Positions 20,125-28,606 of a DNA stretch of 64,000 bases are shown one piece after another. A program made the position numbers and the translations under genes. This DNA comes from Chitinophagaceae bacterium. Lineage in GTDB: Bacteria > Bacteroidota > Bacteroidia > Chitinophagales > Chitinophagaceae. The notes beneath the pieces are model-generated. The model did not search any database and had not been told where the DNA came from. It worked only from the letters and a program-made list of their open reading frames with translations. Each line of letters opens with the position of its first letter. Within the stretch, counting starts at the first letter, position 1. The stretch spans positions 91,024-155,023 of the forward strand of contig JADBXP010000017.1 of the NCBI GenBank assembly GCA_020403455.1, written 5' to 3'.

Positions 20125-21783
20125 TTAGAAGCGGAAAGCTACTGAGAGGGTGGCATTAAAATTCAGCCAGTCATAGCCATTGTCGAAATACCCCAGGGTG
20201 GGGAATACGTACCACTGATAATTGAGTGAGCGGGTAAGCGTGGTTCGGGCGGAGAAGAGAATATTTTGATATTGCCAGTCGGCATGTAATTCGGTAGATA
20301 GATCGATCCAGTGTCGGGTATAATCGCGGGTGCCAATAAAGGCAGTATAATTGAAATCCATGTTGCGGGCGAGTCGTTCAATGCGGAGACCCACTTTGTT
20401 GTATCCTTTGACCCAACTCAGGTCGATGGTTTGGCTGTTGCTTCCCGGACCAATCCCCGCTCCGATCACCTGACCACGGTGGGTATAGCCTTGGCGAACA
20501 AAGGGGTGGGTATAAAAACTAATACCCTCCAATACCAGTTCCGGGGTGGGTAAACCCATTTGGGTCAGTTCAACGGAGAGATCCAGCCAGGTGCCCGGTT
20601 TTTTCAGGGGGAATAATTTGCGGAATCCACCTACAAAGGCACGGGGATAATTCACATCAGCCAAAATATTGGTGGGGGTGGGAACCCGGTCGTTCCTGCC
20701 ATATTCGAGGTAAACCTCTGCATGATCTTTGGGCAGCAGGTATCGGGCAAATAAGGAGCCCAGGGCTGCTTTTTTTCCTGCTTTTTGACTGTTGGAGATC
20801 ACCACACCAGCCAGGGGGAGTATATCGGCTATTCCCTTTACATCAGACAGGTATTGATAGGAAGCCTGTGCCATTCCCAGGGTGAGTCCTTTCACCCATT
20901 TGGGTTGCCAGCTTATGGTGAGACCGGTCATGTAACGCTCCTCTTCGTTTTTGGCTTTATACAATCGGTTCCCATTGAAGTAGCGGTTGGTATCTGCCGG
21001 GAATATATCGGAAGAGAGCAACTGACCTGCGACTAATTGAGCTTCGAAGGTACCTATGGGGGTAGTTATGGGACGGGTAGTATTGGCGGTGAAGTGCAGG
21101 AAACCGGGAGCATTGTTGCTCATAACGAGGGCATTGTATCGACCCGGTCCCCACCAATAATTCTCCGTGGAAATACCCAGAGAAACAGCACCGGTTGAGA
21201 AGCGGAGGGCAGATTGTCCGGGAAGTATGCGTTGATAGCTTTTATTGCCGAATCGCTCCGGCATATCGATGGTATTGAGTAGTCGATAGTAGGTATTCCA
21301 GTAGGTATCGGCATGCTCCGTGGGGAAGGTTTCGAAGGATGGGTTGGCAGCGTAAATAATCTGAGGCATTAGCTGCAAAGACCATTTACCGGACTTCAAC
21401 AGGAAGCCCCCACTAGCCATTGTTTGCAGTCCATTCGCAGGTATCATGGCTGCGTCGTTCCAGCCAAAGGGGTGGTGGGCGTTATAGGCAATGGTAACAG
21501 ATGCAGGGAGTAACTGCAAGCTAACTTTTCTTGCAGCTACCGGTTGTTTGAAGAGACGCAGACTATCCGGAAAAGGAAATAGCGAATCAAGCGGTGAAAG
21601 CTGGTGGGTAAATTGCTGTTGCAGTAGGGAGGTCGGTGAAGTTTGTCCGGTAATCAGTTCCTGCCGCCGATAGAAATCAGATAAGCCATGAGCACCGCCG
21701 GGGGAAGAGAAATTGCCGCCTTGGGAGAAGGAAAAAAGGGCAGTACAAGAAAAAAACAAAATATAAAATAGTCTTACTGACAC
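20125..21783 (-). CDS. wzi: Capsule assembly Wzi-family outer-membrane protein (system B, distal)
   Basis: This 552-residue protein starts at a GTG (21781-21783) with a signal peptide (LFYILFFSCTALFSFSQGG). The beta-rich body carries the Wzi-family stretch WWGPGRYNALVMSNNAPGF and the HPFGWND segment near residue 105. The same two elements occur in the 55298-56800 protein, with a 20-base identical DNA stretch. It lies 9 bp after the PglC-like gene and closes the main system B operon. Its base composition resembles the framework genes, not the AT-rich cassette upstream. Confidence 0.85.
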   Translation of the reverse strand: MSVRLFYILFFSCTALFSFSQGGNFSSPGGAHGLSDFYRRQELITGQTSPTSLLQQQFTHQLSPLDSLFPFPDSLRLFKQPVAARKVSLQLLPASVTIAYNAHHPFGWNDAAMIPANGLQTMASGGFLLKSGKWSLQLMPQIIYAANPSFETFPTEHADTYWNTYYRLLNTIDMPERFGNKSYQRILPGQSALRFSTGAVSLGISTENYWWGPGRYNALVMSNNAPGFLHFTANTTRPITTPIGTFEAQLVAGQLLSSDIFPADTNRYFNGNRLYKAKNEEERYMTGLTISWQPKWVKGLTLGMAQASYQYLSDVKGIADILPLAGVVISNSQKAGKKAALGSLFARYLLPKDHAEVYLEYGRNDRVPTPTNILADVNYPRAFVGGFRKLFPLKKPGTWLDLSVELTQMGLPTPELVLEGISFYTHPFVRQGYTHRGQVIGAGIGPGSNSQTIDLSWVKGYNKVGLRIERLARNMDFNYTAFIGTRDYTRHWIDLSTELHADWQYQNILFSARTTLTRSLNYQWYVFPTLGYFDNGYDWLNFNATLSVAFRF

Positions 21784-21792
21784 TGATAAAAA

Positions 21793-22410
21793 TTAAAATG
21801 CTGTTTTATCTGTACCCATAAACTCAGGCATGGTTGTATTGTCATTCGCATTGATGTCCTTCCGAGCTATCACCTTGATGAATGTTTTCCAAAGAATCAA
21901 TAAATCTAGAAAAAAAGATTGATTGTTAACATAATAGAGATCCAGGTTAAATTTTTCCTCCCAACTAATGGCATTACGACCATTGACTTGGGCCCATCCG
22001 GTGATACCGGGACGAACTTCATGTCTTCTTGCCTGATCAGCATTGTATCTTGGTAAATATTGCATTAACAATGGTCTGGGACCAACTATACTCATCTCCC
22101 CCTTAATTACATTCACCAGTTGCAGAAGTTCATCTAGTGAATATCGTCTAATAAAATTTCCGATAGGTGTTATTCTATCACTATCGGGAAGTGGGTTTCC
22201 ATTTACATCAAAAATATCTTTCATGGTTTTGAACTTGATGATATAAAATGGAGTAGTCTGATAACCGGGACGTTGCTGTAAGAAAAAAACTGAACCCTTA
22301 TTATAAAAATAAAGAAGCAGAATTAATAAAATGAGAAATGGTGATAACAGCACTAAAAGAAAAAAAGCCACCAAATAATCGAATAGTGGCTTTAAAAAAA
22401 ACTGATACAA
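21793..22410 (-). CDS. PglC-like initiating sugar-phosphate transferase (system B)
   Basis: This 205-residue monotopic phosphoglycosyltransferase has one N-terminal re-entrant helix (LVAFFLLVLLSPFLILLILLL) followed by the catalytic domain: QQRPGYQ, FKTMKD, RRYSLDELLQLVNVI (with the Asp-Glu pair), MSIVGPRPL and [14 protein letters not shown]. Small enzymes of this type (PglC, WecP-like) often transfer diacetamido-trideoxyhexose-1-phosphate or GalNAc-1-phosphate to undecaprenyl phosphate. It starts at TTG (22408-22410), which gives the N-terminus MYQFFLKPLFDY expected for PglC proteins; no ATG lies nearby. It is 4 bp from the aminotransferase gene. Confidence 0.9.
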   Translation of the reverse strand: MYQFFLKPLFDYLVAFFLLVLLSPFLILLILLLYFYNKGSVFFLQQRPGYQTTPFYIIKFKTMKDIFDVNGNPLPDSDRITPIGNFIRRYSLDELLQLVNVIKGEMSIVGPRPLLMQYLPRYNADQARRHEVRPGITGWAQVNGRNAISWEEKFNLDLYYVNNQSFFLDLLILWKTFIKVIARKDINANDNTTMPEFMGTDKTAF

Positions 22411-22414
22411 AGAA

Positions 22415-23557
22415 TTACTTTTTAAATATGCTATCTAATACTTTGAAAATTCGTTCAAAGTCCTCATCAGTAAGGTTAGATCCGCTGGGTAAGCACAGGC
22501 CCTGCTCAAATAATTTTTCACAGACACCTGTTCCAAAGAAAATGGCGTCTTTGTGCACAGGCTGCAGATGCATAGGTTTCCAGAGAGGCCTGGAGTCAAT
22601 CTGATTTTGTTCCATAATAAGACGTACCTGTTCTCTGTCTATTCCGCCGGACTTTTCAGGATCAATTAAAATACAGGTTAACCAGTAATTACTAAAATAG
22701 GAATCATCAGGTTCGGTTTGAAAACTGACACCTTCAATCTCTTTAAAATAATTGCGGTATCGGATGTTATTATCTCTTCTTTGTTGTACCCGTAGGTCTA
22801 AAACTTCCATCTGACCACGACCAATACCGGCAACCACATTACTCATCCGATAGTTAAAGCCGATTTGGGAATGTTCATAATGAGGTGCTTCATCACGTGC
22901 CTGCGTTGAGAGAAACCTTGCCTTATCTATGTAGTCTCTATTTTTTGCTACAAGGGCACCGCCTCCACTTGTGGTGATAATTTTATTTCCATTAAAGCTA
23001 AGTGCAGCCATAGTTCCAAATGTACCACATGCCTTACCGTTGTATTTGGATCCCAAAGCTTCAGCAGCATCTTCAATTACAGGTACATTATATTTATTAG
23101 CGATAGATAAAATTTCATTCATTTTGGCCGGCATACCATACAAATGAACAGGAATGATTGCTCTAATTGTTTTTCCTTTTAAAGCGACAATAGCTTCCTC
23201 CAAAGCATCCGGACACATATTCCAGGTATCTTCTTCTGAGTCAATAAAAACAATATTGGCTCCTTCGTATGATACCGGGTTGGAGGTTCCACAAAATGTA
23301 AAACTTTGGACTAAAATATAGTCTTCAGTTTTTGTTCCGAGTAAGCGAAGTGCTAAATGTATAGCGGCCGTACCCGATACCAATGCAGCGGTTTCGTAGT
23401 CTTTTTCATCTGATAAATAAGAGGAAATTGCATTTTCAAAGCCATTCACATTGGGGCCTAAAGGTGCAATCCAATTAGATGTAAATGCCTCTTTAACATA
23501 GACTTCTTCATTTCCACCCATGTGTGGTGAAGAGAGCCAGATTTTAGATTTTAGCAT
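22415..23557 (-). CDS. DegT/DnrJ-family PLP-dependent sugar aminotransferase, PglE-like
   Basis: About 380 residues. I start it at the ATG at 23557, one base after the previous stop, giving MLKSKIWLSSPHMGGNE as in PglE-type 4-aminotransferases; an open extension upstream only reads into the previous gene. It shows VSGTAAIHLALR, the IEDAAEALGS aspartate, and the PLP lysine in SFNGNKIITTSGGG. The likely reaction is amination of C4 of a UDP-4-keto-6-deoxy-HexNAc supplied by the CapD-type dehydratase (56813-58756). The amine formed would be the acceptor for the acyltransferase encoded directly upstream. Composition is intermediate between framework and cassette. Confidence 0.9.
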   Translation of the reverse strand: MLKSKIWLSSPHMGGNEEVYVKEAFTSNWIAPLGPNVNGFENAISSYLSDEKDYETAALVSGTAAIHLALRLLGTKTEDYILVQSFTFCGTSNPVSYEGANIVFIDSEEDTWNMCPDALEEAIVALKGKTIRAIIPVHLYGMPAKMNEILSIANKYNVPVIEDAAEALGSKYNGKACGTFGTMAALSFNGNKIITTSGGGALVAKNRDYIDKARFLSTQARDEAPHYEHSQIGFNYRMSNVVAGIGRGQMEVLDLRVQQRRDNNIRYRNYFKEIEGVSFQTEPDDSYFSNYWLTCILIDPEKSGGIDREQVRLIMEQNQIDSRPLWKPMHLQPVHKDAIFFGTGVCEKLFEQGLCLPSGSNLTDEDFERIFKVLDSIFKK

Positions 23558-23558
23558 A

Positions 23559-24593
23559 CTAGATATTTTCAATGACTGTTTTACCATTAGCAATAACTGT
23601 ATCATCAGAAATACTTAGGCCTATATATATAGTCGAACACATTCCTACTGTAACTCTTTTTCCTATTTTAACATGCCCTGCTAAAGTAGCTCCTGGAGTC
23701 AAATGGCTAGAATCAGAAATAAAGGAATCATGACTTACAATTGCCCCTGTATTAACAATACAATTCTGACTTATTATCACATTTGAACCAATTATTGCTC
23801 CTGCCATAATTTGACAACCATTCTGAATTCTTGCGGTAGGTTCAATTATTGCCTTATTATGTATAATTGATGGGATATTCACAAATTGGGTTAAATAATT
23901 ATAAACCTTTTCTCTTTTCTTAAGGTTGCCAACAAATCCAATTCCAAGGATAGCATTACATAGCCCTTTTTTTGTCAGAAATTCAATATCATCCAATCCT
24001 CCTAAATATTTAAGACCATATTTATCGTCTTGCGTTAAATTATCGTCGATAAAACCCACAATATTAAACTCATTTCCTTGTCTCAAAATATCTATACACA
24101 TTCCAGCATGACCTCCAATCCCAACTATTAATATATCGCGTGAACTGAATTTGTAATCTTGTAAATCATTTTTGAGTTTTCCCTTAAATATTAATTCTTG
24201 TACGTCTTTTTCTGTAATAATATCTTTATTTATCGAAGAAATATCTAAATTATATTTATCAATCAAGATTTGTGCTTTTTTGGTAATGCTATTATTTGTA
24301 GAACTTGATTCATCAAACGAAATAAGTTTATTTAATTCTATACTTAAATCAATATCATTTAATTGACTTTCGCTAATTATTGCAATTGGACTTCCTATAA
24401 TGATATTTTTATTTATATCGTGAATAACATAAACAAATCCTTCATATTCAGTTTCAATATCATAAGTTGCTTTTGATGTTTCTACTTCACAAATAATATC
24501 GCCGGGTTTTACTCTCACATTATGTTTATGAATAACACACAACTTAACTTCGATATCACTTGTTCCTACTTTAGGTGTATAAATTAACTTCAT
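23559..24593 (-). CDS. Lipoyl domain - PSBD - PglD-like sugar N-acyltransferase fusion
   Basis: About 344 residues, starting at the ATG at 24593, 2 bp after the E1 gene. Residues about 1-75 are a lipoyl/biotinyl domain with the lysine hairpin CEVETSKATYDI (modified Lys about 41) in the usual place. Residues about 104-136 (KKAQILIDKYNL, ITEKDVQEL) resemble the peripheral-subunit-binding domain of E2 proteins. From about 152 the protein is PglD/NeuD-like: Rossmann-type half (DILIVGIGGHAGM, VGFIDD), then hexapeptide repeats with catalytic-type His in IVSHDSF and SSHLTPG. No CAT-type E2 core is present. Inference: acyl groups made by the adjacent E1 are carried on lipoamide to an amino sugar. The alternative is an ordinary acetyl-CoA enzyme with a decorative domain. 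Confidence 0.88.
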   Translation of the reverse strand: MKLIYTPKVGTSDIEVKLCVIHKHNVRVKPGDIICEVETSKATYDIETEYEGFVYVIHDINKNIIIGSPIAIISESQLNDIDLSIELNKLISFDESSSTNNSITKKAQILIDKYNLDISSINKDIITEKDVQELIFKGKLKNDLQDYKFSSRDILIVGIGGHAGMCIDILRQGNEFNIVGFIDDNLTQDDKYGLKYLGGLDDIEFLTKKGLCNAILGIGFVGNLKKREKVYNYLTQFVNIPSIIHNKAIIEPTARIQNGCQIMAGAIIGSNVIISQNCIVNTGAIVSHDSFISDSSHLTPGATLAGHVKIGKRVTVGMCSTIYIGLSISDDTVIANGKTVIENI

Positions 24594-24595
24594 AA

Positions 24596-26560
24596 TCAGA
24601 TTAAATTGAGTATACATTTTTTTACATTCGACTTATTTGGCAAAATTTCAATTTCAGCCATAAAACTAGATGGTATTAAATTTGTATTATGAAATCTCTT
24701 TAGAATGAAATCATTAAATCCTTGCTCATGAATTTTACTAACTATTTCTGATCCCCAAGAAGCATAACCAGAACCCTCTTCGACAATCAATAGTTTATGT
24801 GTTGTCTTTAATGATTCAATCACACTTTTTGAATTAATTTCTGAGATTAAACTTGGACAGATAATATCACAAAACAATTCCTCTTCAAATAATAAATCTA
24901 ACAAAGCGTCCTCAACAACATTCAAAATTTCACCATAACAGAGAACAGTAACAGAACTTTTATGTTCATTAGGTTTAATATAAAGTTCAGGAAAAAGACT
25001 CTCATTAAATTGATATGTATAGGAGGGAATTTTTTTCTTAGCAGTATCTATTGTGTACAAAATTTTATTTTCAATAAGCATTAATGGCATCTTTACAGAC
25101 ATAATAGCTTTAAAAATATACTCAGGAGAAATTCTATGGTGTAGAGCAACAACAGCAAAATTATCAATACCTAGGAAATATTTCTCTAAACTTTGACTAT
25201 GAGTGGGGCCATAACCACGCTTTCCTCCCATTGGGGTTCTAACTACTATAGGGCAGGCAACTTTACCGTTAAACATTTTTTCAAATTTTGTTGAATGCTG
25301 TAAAATTTGATCAAAAATCAGGGTTGTAAAATCTCCAAACATAATTTCAACAAATGTTCTACCTGCTTTTAAAGAATAACCAGACGCAAATCCAACTATA
25401 GCAGCTTCACTTATTGGAGAATTCAATATTCTGTTTGGGAAAATATCACTTAAATCCTTCGTTACTTTAAAAGCACCGCCATAATTAGATTCTGTAAATT
25501 CAGTTTTATTTTGAATGTCTTCTCCAATTAATATAACATTTTCGTTTTCCGAAAATATATTTTTTAATGCGGTATAAATTAATGTATTATATCTATCATG
25601 TTTAAGAATTTCTTTTGATACATTTTTTAGAGAAAAAAATAAATTTAAATGCTGAGTATTCGATATGTTAGCAAGAGTTTTTTCATCTTTTATTTCAGTT
25701 ATAATTGATTCTATTTTATTTTTTGTGCAAGCAACAAAACTATCAAGCTCCTCAATATTTGAAGCTAAAAGATTTGATAAAACATCTATCTTTCTATAAG
25801 ATTCAATCTCACTAATTTTGCGATTATCATCACCTTTAGAGTGAGAGTTTAACCTATATGTCTGTATTTCCAAAACAACAGGTTTTGATTCAAGTCTTGC
25901 ATACTCAATAGCATTTCTACAATTTTTATCTAAATCTTCTAAATCAAAAGTAGAAGAATTAAAATATTTAACACCAAATCCCTCTGAACGTAGTTTTAAT
26001 TCACCTCTAAATGTCTGATTAAATGAAGTAGATTGTGCATAACCGTTATTTTCTACTACGATTAAAAGTGGACATTCTAAAACTGAGGCTAGATTTAAAG
26101 TTTCATAAACAATACCTTCACCAAGAGTTCCATCGCCAATATATGAAACTGCAATATTATCTATATTATTTCTTTTAAAATAGAATGCAACTCCAGTTGC
26201 AATTGGTAACATTCCACCTTGAATTCCATTTGATAAATAATTCTCATCCACTATATGTTGGCTACCCCCAAAACCACCAGATACGCCAGTTTCTTTTCCC
26301 ATTATTTCAGACATCAACCCCCTTATGTTACCAAACCTTGCCAAATAATGCCCATGACCTCTATGATTTGAGGTAATAAAATCACCTTTTTGCAAATGTT
26401 TTGAAATAAATACCCCAGTAAATTCTTGTCCAACTGCTGTGTGTACGGTTCCATTTAATGCTCCCTCGCTAAACAATGATAACAAACGTTCTTCAACGAG
26501 CCTTATTAGTGTAGCATCTTGAATTTCTTTTTTAAAAAGAGTTAGCAAATTTTCTGTCAT
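24596..26560 (-). CDS. Fused E1 alpha-beta 2-oxoacid dehydrogenase (thiamine diphosphate-dependent)
   Basis: 654 residues in two parts. E1-alpha-like (about 1-270) has NHRGHGHYLA (65-74), GKETGVSGGFGGSQH (88-102), the ThDP motif GDG (142-144) ending in NN (171-172), and the SHSKGDD loop (239-245). E1-beta-like (about 320-654) has IGEDIQ (345-350), SEAAIVGFASGY with the catalytic-type Glu 384, MFGDFTTLIFDQI, and THSQSLE with His 454. All key positions look intact. It should decarboxylate a 2-oxo acid and acylate a lipoyl domain. The next gene encodes a lipoyl protein; there is no E3 gene or CAT-type E2 in the window. It is AT-rich and embedded in sugar genes, so it is unlikely to be the housekeeping PDH. 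Confidence 0.9.
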   Translation of the reverse strand: MTENLLTLFKKEIQDATLIRLVEERLLSLFSEGALNGTVHTAVGQEFTGVFISKHLQKGDFITSNHRGHGHYLARFGNIRGLMSEIMGKETGVSGGFGGSQHIVDENYLSNGIQGGMLPIATGVAFYFKRNNIDNIAVSYIGDGTLGEGIVYETLNLASVLECPLLIVVENNGYAQSTSFNQTFRGELKLRSEGFGVKYFNSSTFDLEDLDKNCRNAIEYARLESKPVVLEIQTYRLNSHSKGDDNRKISEIESYRKIDVLSNLLASNIEELDSFVACTKNKIESIITEIKDEKTLANISNTQHLNLFFSLKNVSKEILKHDRYNTLIYTALKNIFSENENVILIGEDIQNKTEFTESNYGGAFKVTKDLSDIFPNRILNSPISEAAIVGFASGYSLKAGRTFVEIMFGDFTTLIFDQILQHSTKFEKMFNGKVACPIVVRTPMGGKRGYGPTHSQSLEKYFLGIDNFAVVALHHRISPEYIFKAIMSVKMPLMLIENKILYTIDTAKKKIPSYTYQFNESLFPELYIKPNEHKSSVTVLCYGEILNVVEDALLDLLFEEELFCDIICPSLISEINSKSVIESLKTTHKLLIVEEGSGYASWGSEIVSKIHEQGFNDFILKRFHNTNLIPSSFMAEIEILPNKSNVKKCILNLI

Positions 26561-26566
26561 ATAAAA

Positions 26567-26803
26567 TTATTTTATAAAATTATTATACTCTTCTTCAATT
26601 AACCGCCAAATTTCAAGTCGAGAGTAACGTTCAATTATTGTTGTTCGAGAATTATGAATCATACTGTTCCTTAGATCTTTATCTTCGTATAGACGTAACA
26701 TTGAATTGGTAAGTGCATCTACATCTTTAACAGGTACAAGAAGCCCATTAACTCCTGGAATAACAATCTCATTACATCCATTTATACCAGAGCAAAAAAC
26801 TTT
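26567..26803 (-). pseudogene. C-terminal remnant of a GT4 glycosyltransferase
   Basis: About 78 codons encode the end of a GT4 enzyme (GCNEIVIPGVNGLLVPVKD, then a helical tail ending in EEEYNNFIK). The N-terminal four-fifths, including the acceptor domain, is missing. The sequence upstream belongs instead to a decayed PglD-like gene in another frame, so the two are joined by an old recombination. The open frame runs back to 26845 but the first residues are not GT4-like. The intact GT4 at 27289-28455 is a related protein. Confidence 0.7.
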
Positions 26804-26807
26804 GGTA

Positions 26808-27275
26808 TTAAAACGCACCAATACCAATAATTGTTCCCTCTCCAATATGGACTCCCCCTGCTAATGCAACATTTGGTGATATATGAGCAAAGTCTTCAAT
26901 GGTACAATCGTGATCTATCGATGAATTCGTATTTATTATAACATGTGATCCAAATGTAACATTATAATTTATTACAGAACTTGCAATTACGACAGTACCT
27001 TCCCCTAACTTGACTCGTTTAGAAATAATAGATTTTAGATGACATAGAACACTATAAGATACCTTTGGAAGTTATTGTACAACTTTTTTTCGAACCAAAT
27101 TATTACCAATACCAATTACACAATCGAACCGCTCAATAGATAAAGACCGTATTACCGGTATATTCAAATCATTAAATAAGTTATAATCGTCAATAAATCC
27201 TTCGACATTTATACCTAATAACTCAGCTATTTCAAAAATTACATGACCGTGTCCACCATTTCCATAAATATACAT
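26808..27275 (-). pseudogene. Decayed PglD-like sugar N-acetyltransferase
   Basis: Reading from the ATG at 27275 gives a PglD/NeuD N-terminus (MYIYGNGGHGHVIFE, VEGFIDDYN). This is cut by an in-frame TAA at 27072-27074. The same frame then continues with clear hexapeptide repeats, including SSIDHDCTIEDFAHISPNVALAGG with both expected His, down to a TAA at 26808-26810, where the C-terminal 30 or so residues are missing. The gene is therefore both interrupted and truncated. It stands exactly where a bacillosamine-type cluster would have its acetyltransferase, 13 bp after the GT4 gene, and its domain is duplicated in the lipoyl fusion protein nearby. Confidence 0.85.
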
Positions 27276-27288
27276 GAGATTAAATTAA

Positions 27289-28455
27289 CTATATAGAAAT
27301 GATATTTAATAATCGCTTATACTCTTCTAATATTGATTCCCAAACAATTGTATTTGAAAATCTTTTTTCTATATCTAGTCTTATACGAGCTTTATCAAAC
27401 TTATCAATGTTATTATACATATATAACATTGCATCATATAAAGCCAAGTCGTTTTCTTTTTTAATAATCAATCCATTTTCACTTGTTATAATTTCATTAC
27501 TCCCACAAACATCGGTAACAATTGAGGGAATACCCATTGAACAAGCCTGTAATAAACTATTGGGGAATCCCTCTCGATAACTCGATAAAATAAAACAATT
27601 TGAAATTGATAGATATTGTGGAATATTTGTTTGAAAACCAAGTACTAAAATAAGCGGGTGAGTGTTTAAAATAGAAATAATAGAAGGCGCCAAAGGATCA
27701 AGTTCATTTTCATCAGGACCCACCAACAACAATTTCAATTTTAAGTTTTGATTTTCATTAACTAACTTAAGAAAAGCCAGAACTAATTCACCAATTCCTT
27801 TATCCTTTCTAATTCTACCTATAAAAGTAAATACAAAATCTTGTTCATCAACTCCAATTCTTTTTTTTAATTCACTTTTAGATTGTTGATTATAATTTGA
27901 TGGATTGAACAAATCTATATCGACACCATTTATATTACCATTGGCAATAACTCTAAGTGACTTTTTTGTGATTTTATTGTCTGTGAGCAATTTACTAACG
28001 CATTGACCTTCGGGATAAATATTTGTTGCAAAGAAGCAGGTTAGTTTATCACTAAATATTAATATTCGTTTAAACAAACCAGATCTTGATTCAAAAACTA
28101 AACCTGTAAAAGTGTGTATACGAATTGGAACATTGCAAATGTATGCTGCGGCCATTGATAATAAGCCTGCTTTTGGAGTAATTGAATGAACGATTGTAGG
28201 ACGTTCACGATAAAATAAAATACACAACTTTATAAGACATAATATGTCATTTATAAAAGATATTCCTCTTGAAAAATTAATATTTATAACCCTTACTCCC
28301 TCACGTACTGATACATTCTCGAGGTACTGATCACTTCCAGAAACAGCAATAACATCAAAAAACTGATTTAAAAATTTAAGCTGCCCCCTTAACAAATTAT
28401 CTAAAGAGAATGATATTGTTGATGTACGTACAATTTTTACACGCTTAGAAACCAC
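27289..28455 (-). CDS. GT4 glycosyltransferase, PglA/CapM-like
   Basis: This 388-residue GT-B enzyme has HSITPKAGLLSMAA and IRIHTFTGLVF in the acceptor domain, as in PglA and other transferases that act second on a diacetamido-sugar lipid. The donor domain has FTFIGRIRKDKGI and SSYREGFPNSLLQACSMG, with an EX7-type motif whose second Glu is replaced by Gln. It begins at GTG (28453-28455); no ATG is nearby. The likely role is addition of the second sugar to the starter made by the PglC-like enzyme. It lies 151 bp from the previous gene; I see no convincing promoter in that gap. Confidence 0.88.
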   Translation of the reverse strand: MVSKRVKIVRTSTISFSLDNLLRGQLKFLNQFFDVIAVSGSDQYLENVSVREGVRVININFSRGISFINDILCLIKLCILFYRERPTIVHSITPKAGLLSMAAAYICNVPIRIHTFTGLVFESRSGLFKRILIFSDKLTCFFATNIYPEGQCVSKLLTDNKITKKSLRVIANGNINGVDIDLFNPSNYNQQSKSELKKRIGVDEQDFVFTFIGRIRKDKGIGELVLAFLKLVNENQNLKLKLLLVGPDENELDPLAPSIISILNTHPLILVLGFQTNIPQYLSISNCFILSSYREGFPNSLLQACSMGIPSIVTDVCGSNEIITSENGLIIKKENDLALYDAMLYMYNNIDKFDKARIRLDIEKRFSNTIVWESILEEYKRLLNIISI

Positions 28456-28606
28456 GTCTCTAAAAATTAATTGTTAATATCATTAATATAGTTTATATAT
28501 TTTTTTCTGCAAATATATTTATTCAAAGATATGAACCATACTTGTTTTGAGTCAGTTTTTTCTAACCCGCTGTCTAATAAACAAATCATGTCCACCAAAC
28601 TCAATG

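Noticed and set aside
21104..21123. 20-base identity with 56241-56260 as a site-specific attachment site
   Set aside because: It encodes the conserved MSNNAPG motif in both Wzi proteins, so shared ancestry and constraint explain it; general recombination remains possible.
24596..26560. Housekeeping pyruvate or branched-chain 2-oxoacid dehydrogenase
   Set aside because: No CAT-type E2 or E3 gene is near, the gene is AT-rich like the cassette, and it is packed between sugar genes with 2-6 bp spacing.
28510..28532. Two CAAAnnTA matches (minus-strand -7-like) before the GT4 gene region
   Set aside because: Neither has a TTTG at the right distance, and such matches are expected by chance in DNA this AT-rich; the position is also downstream of the 619-residue gene's stop.
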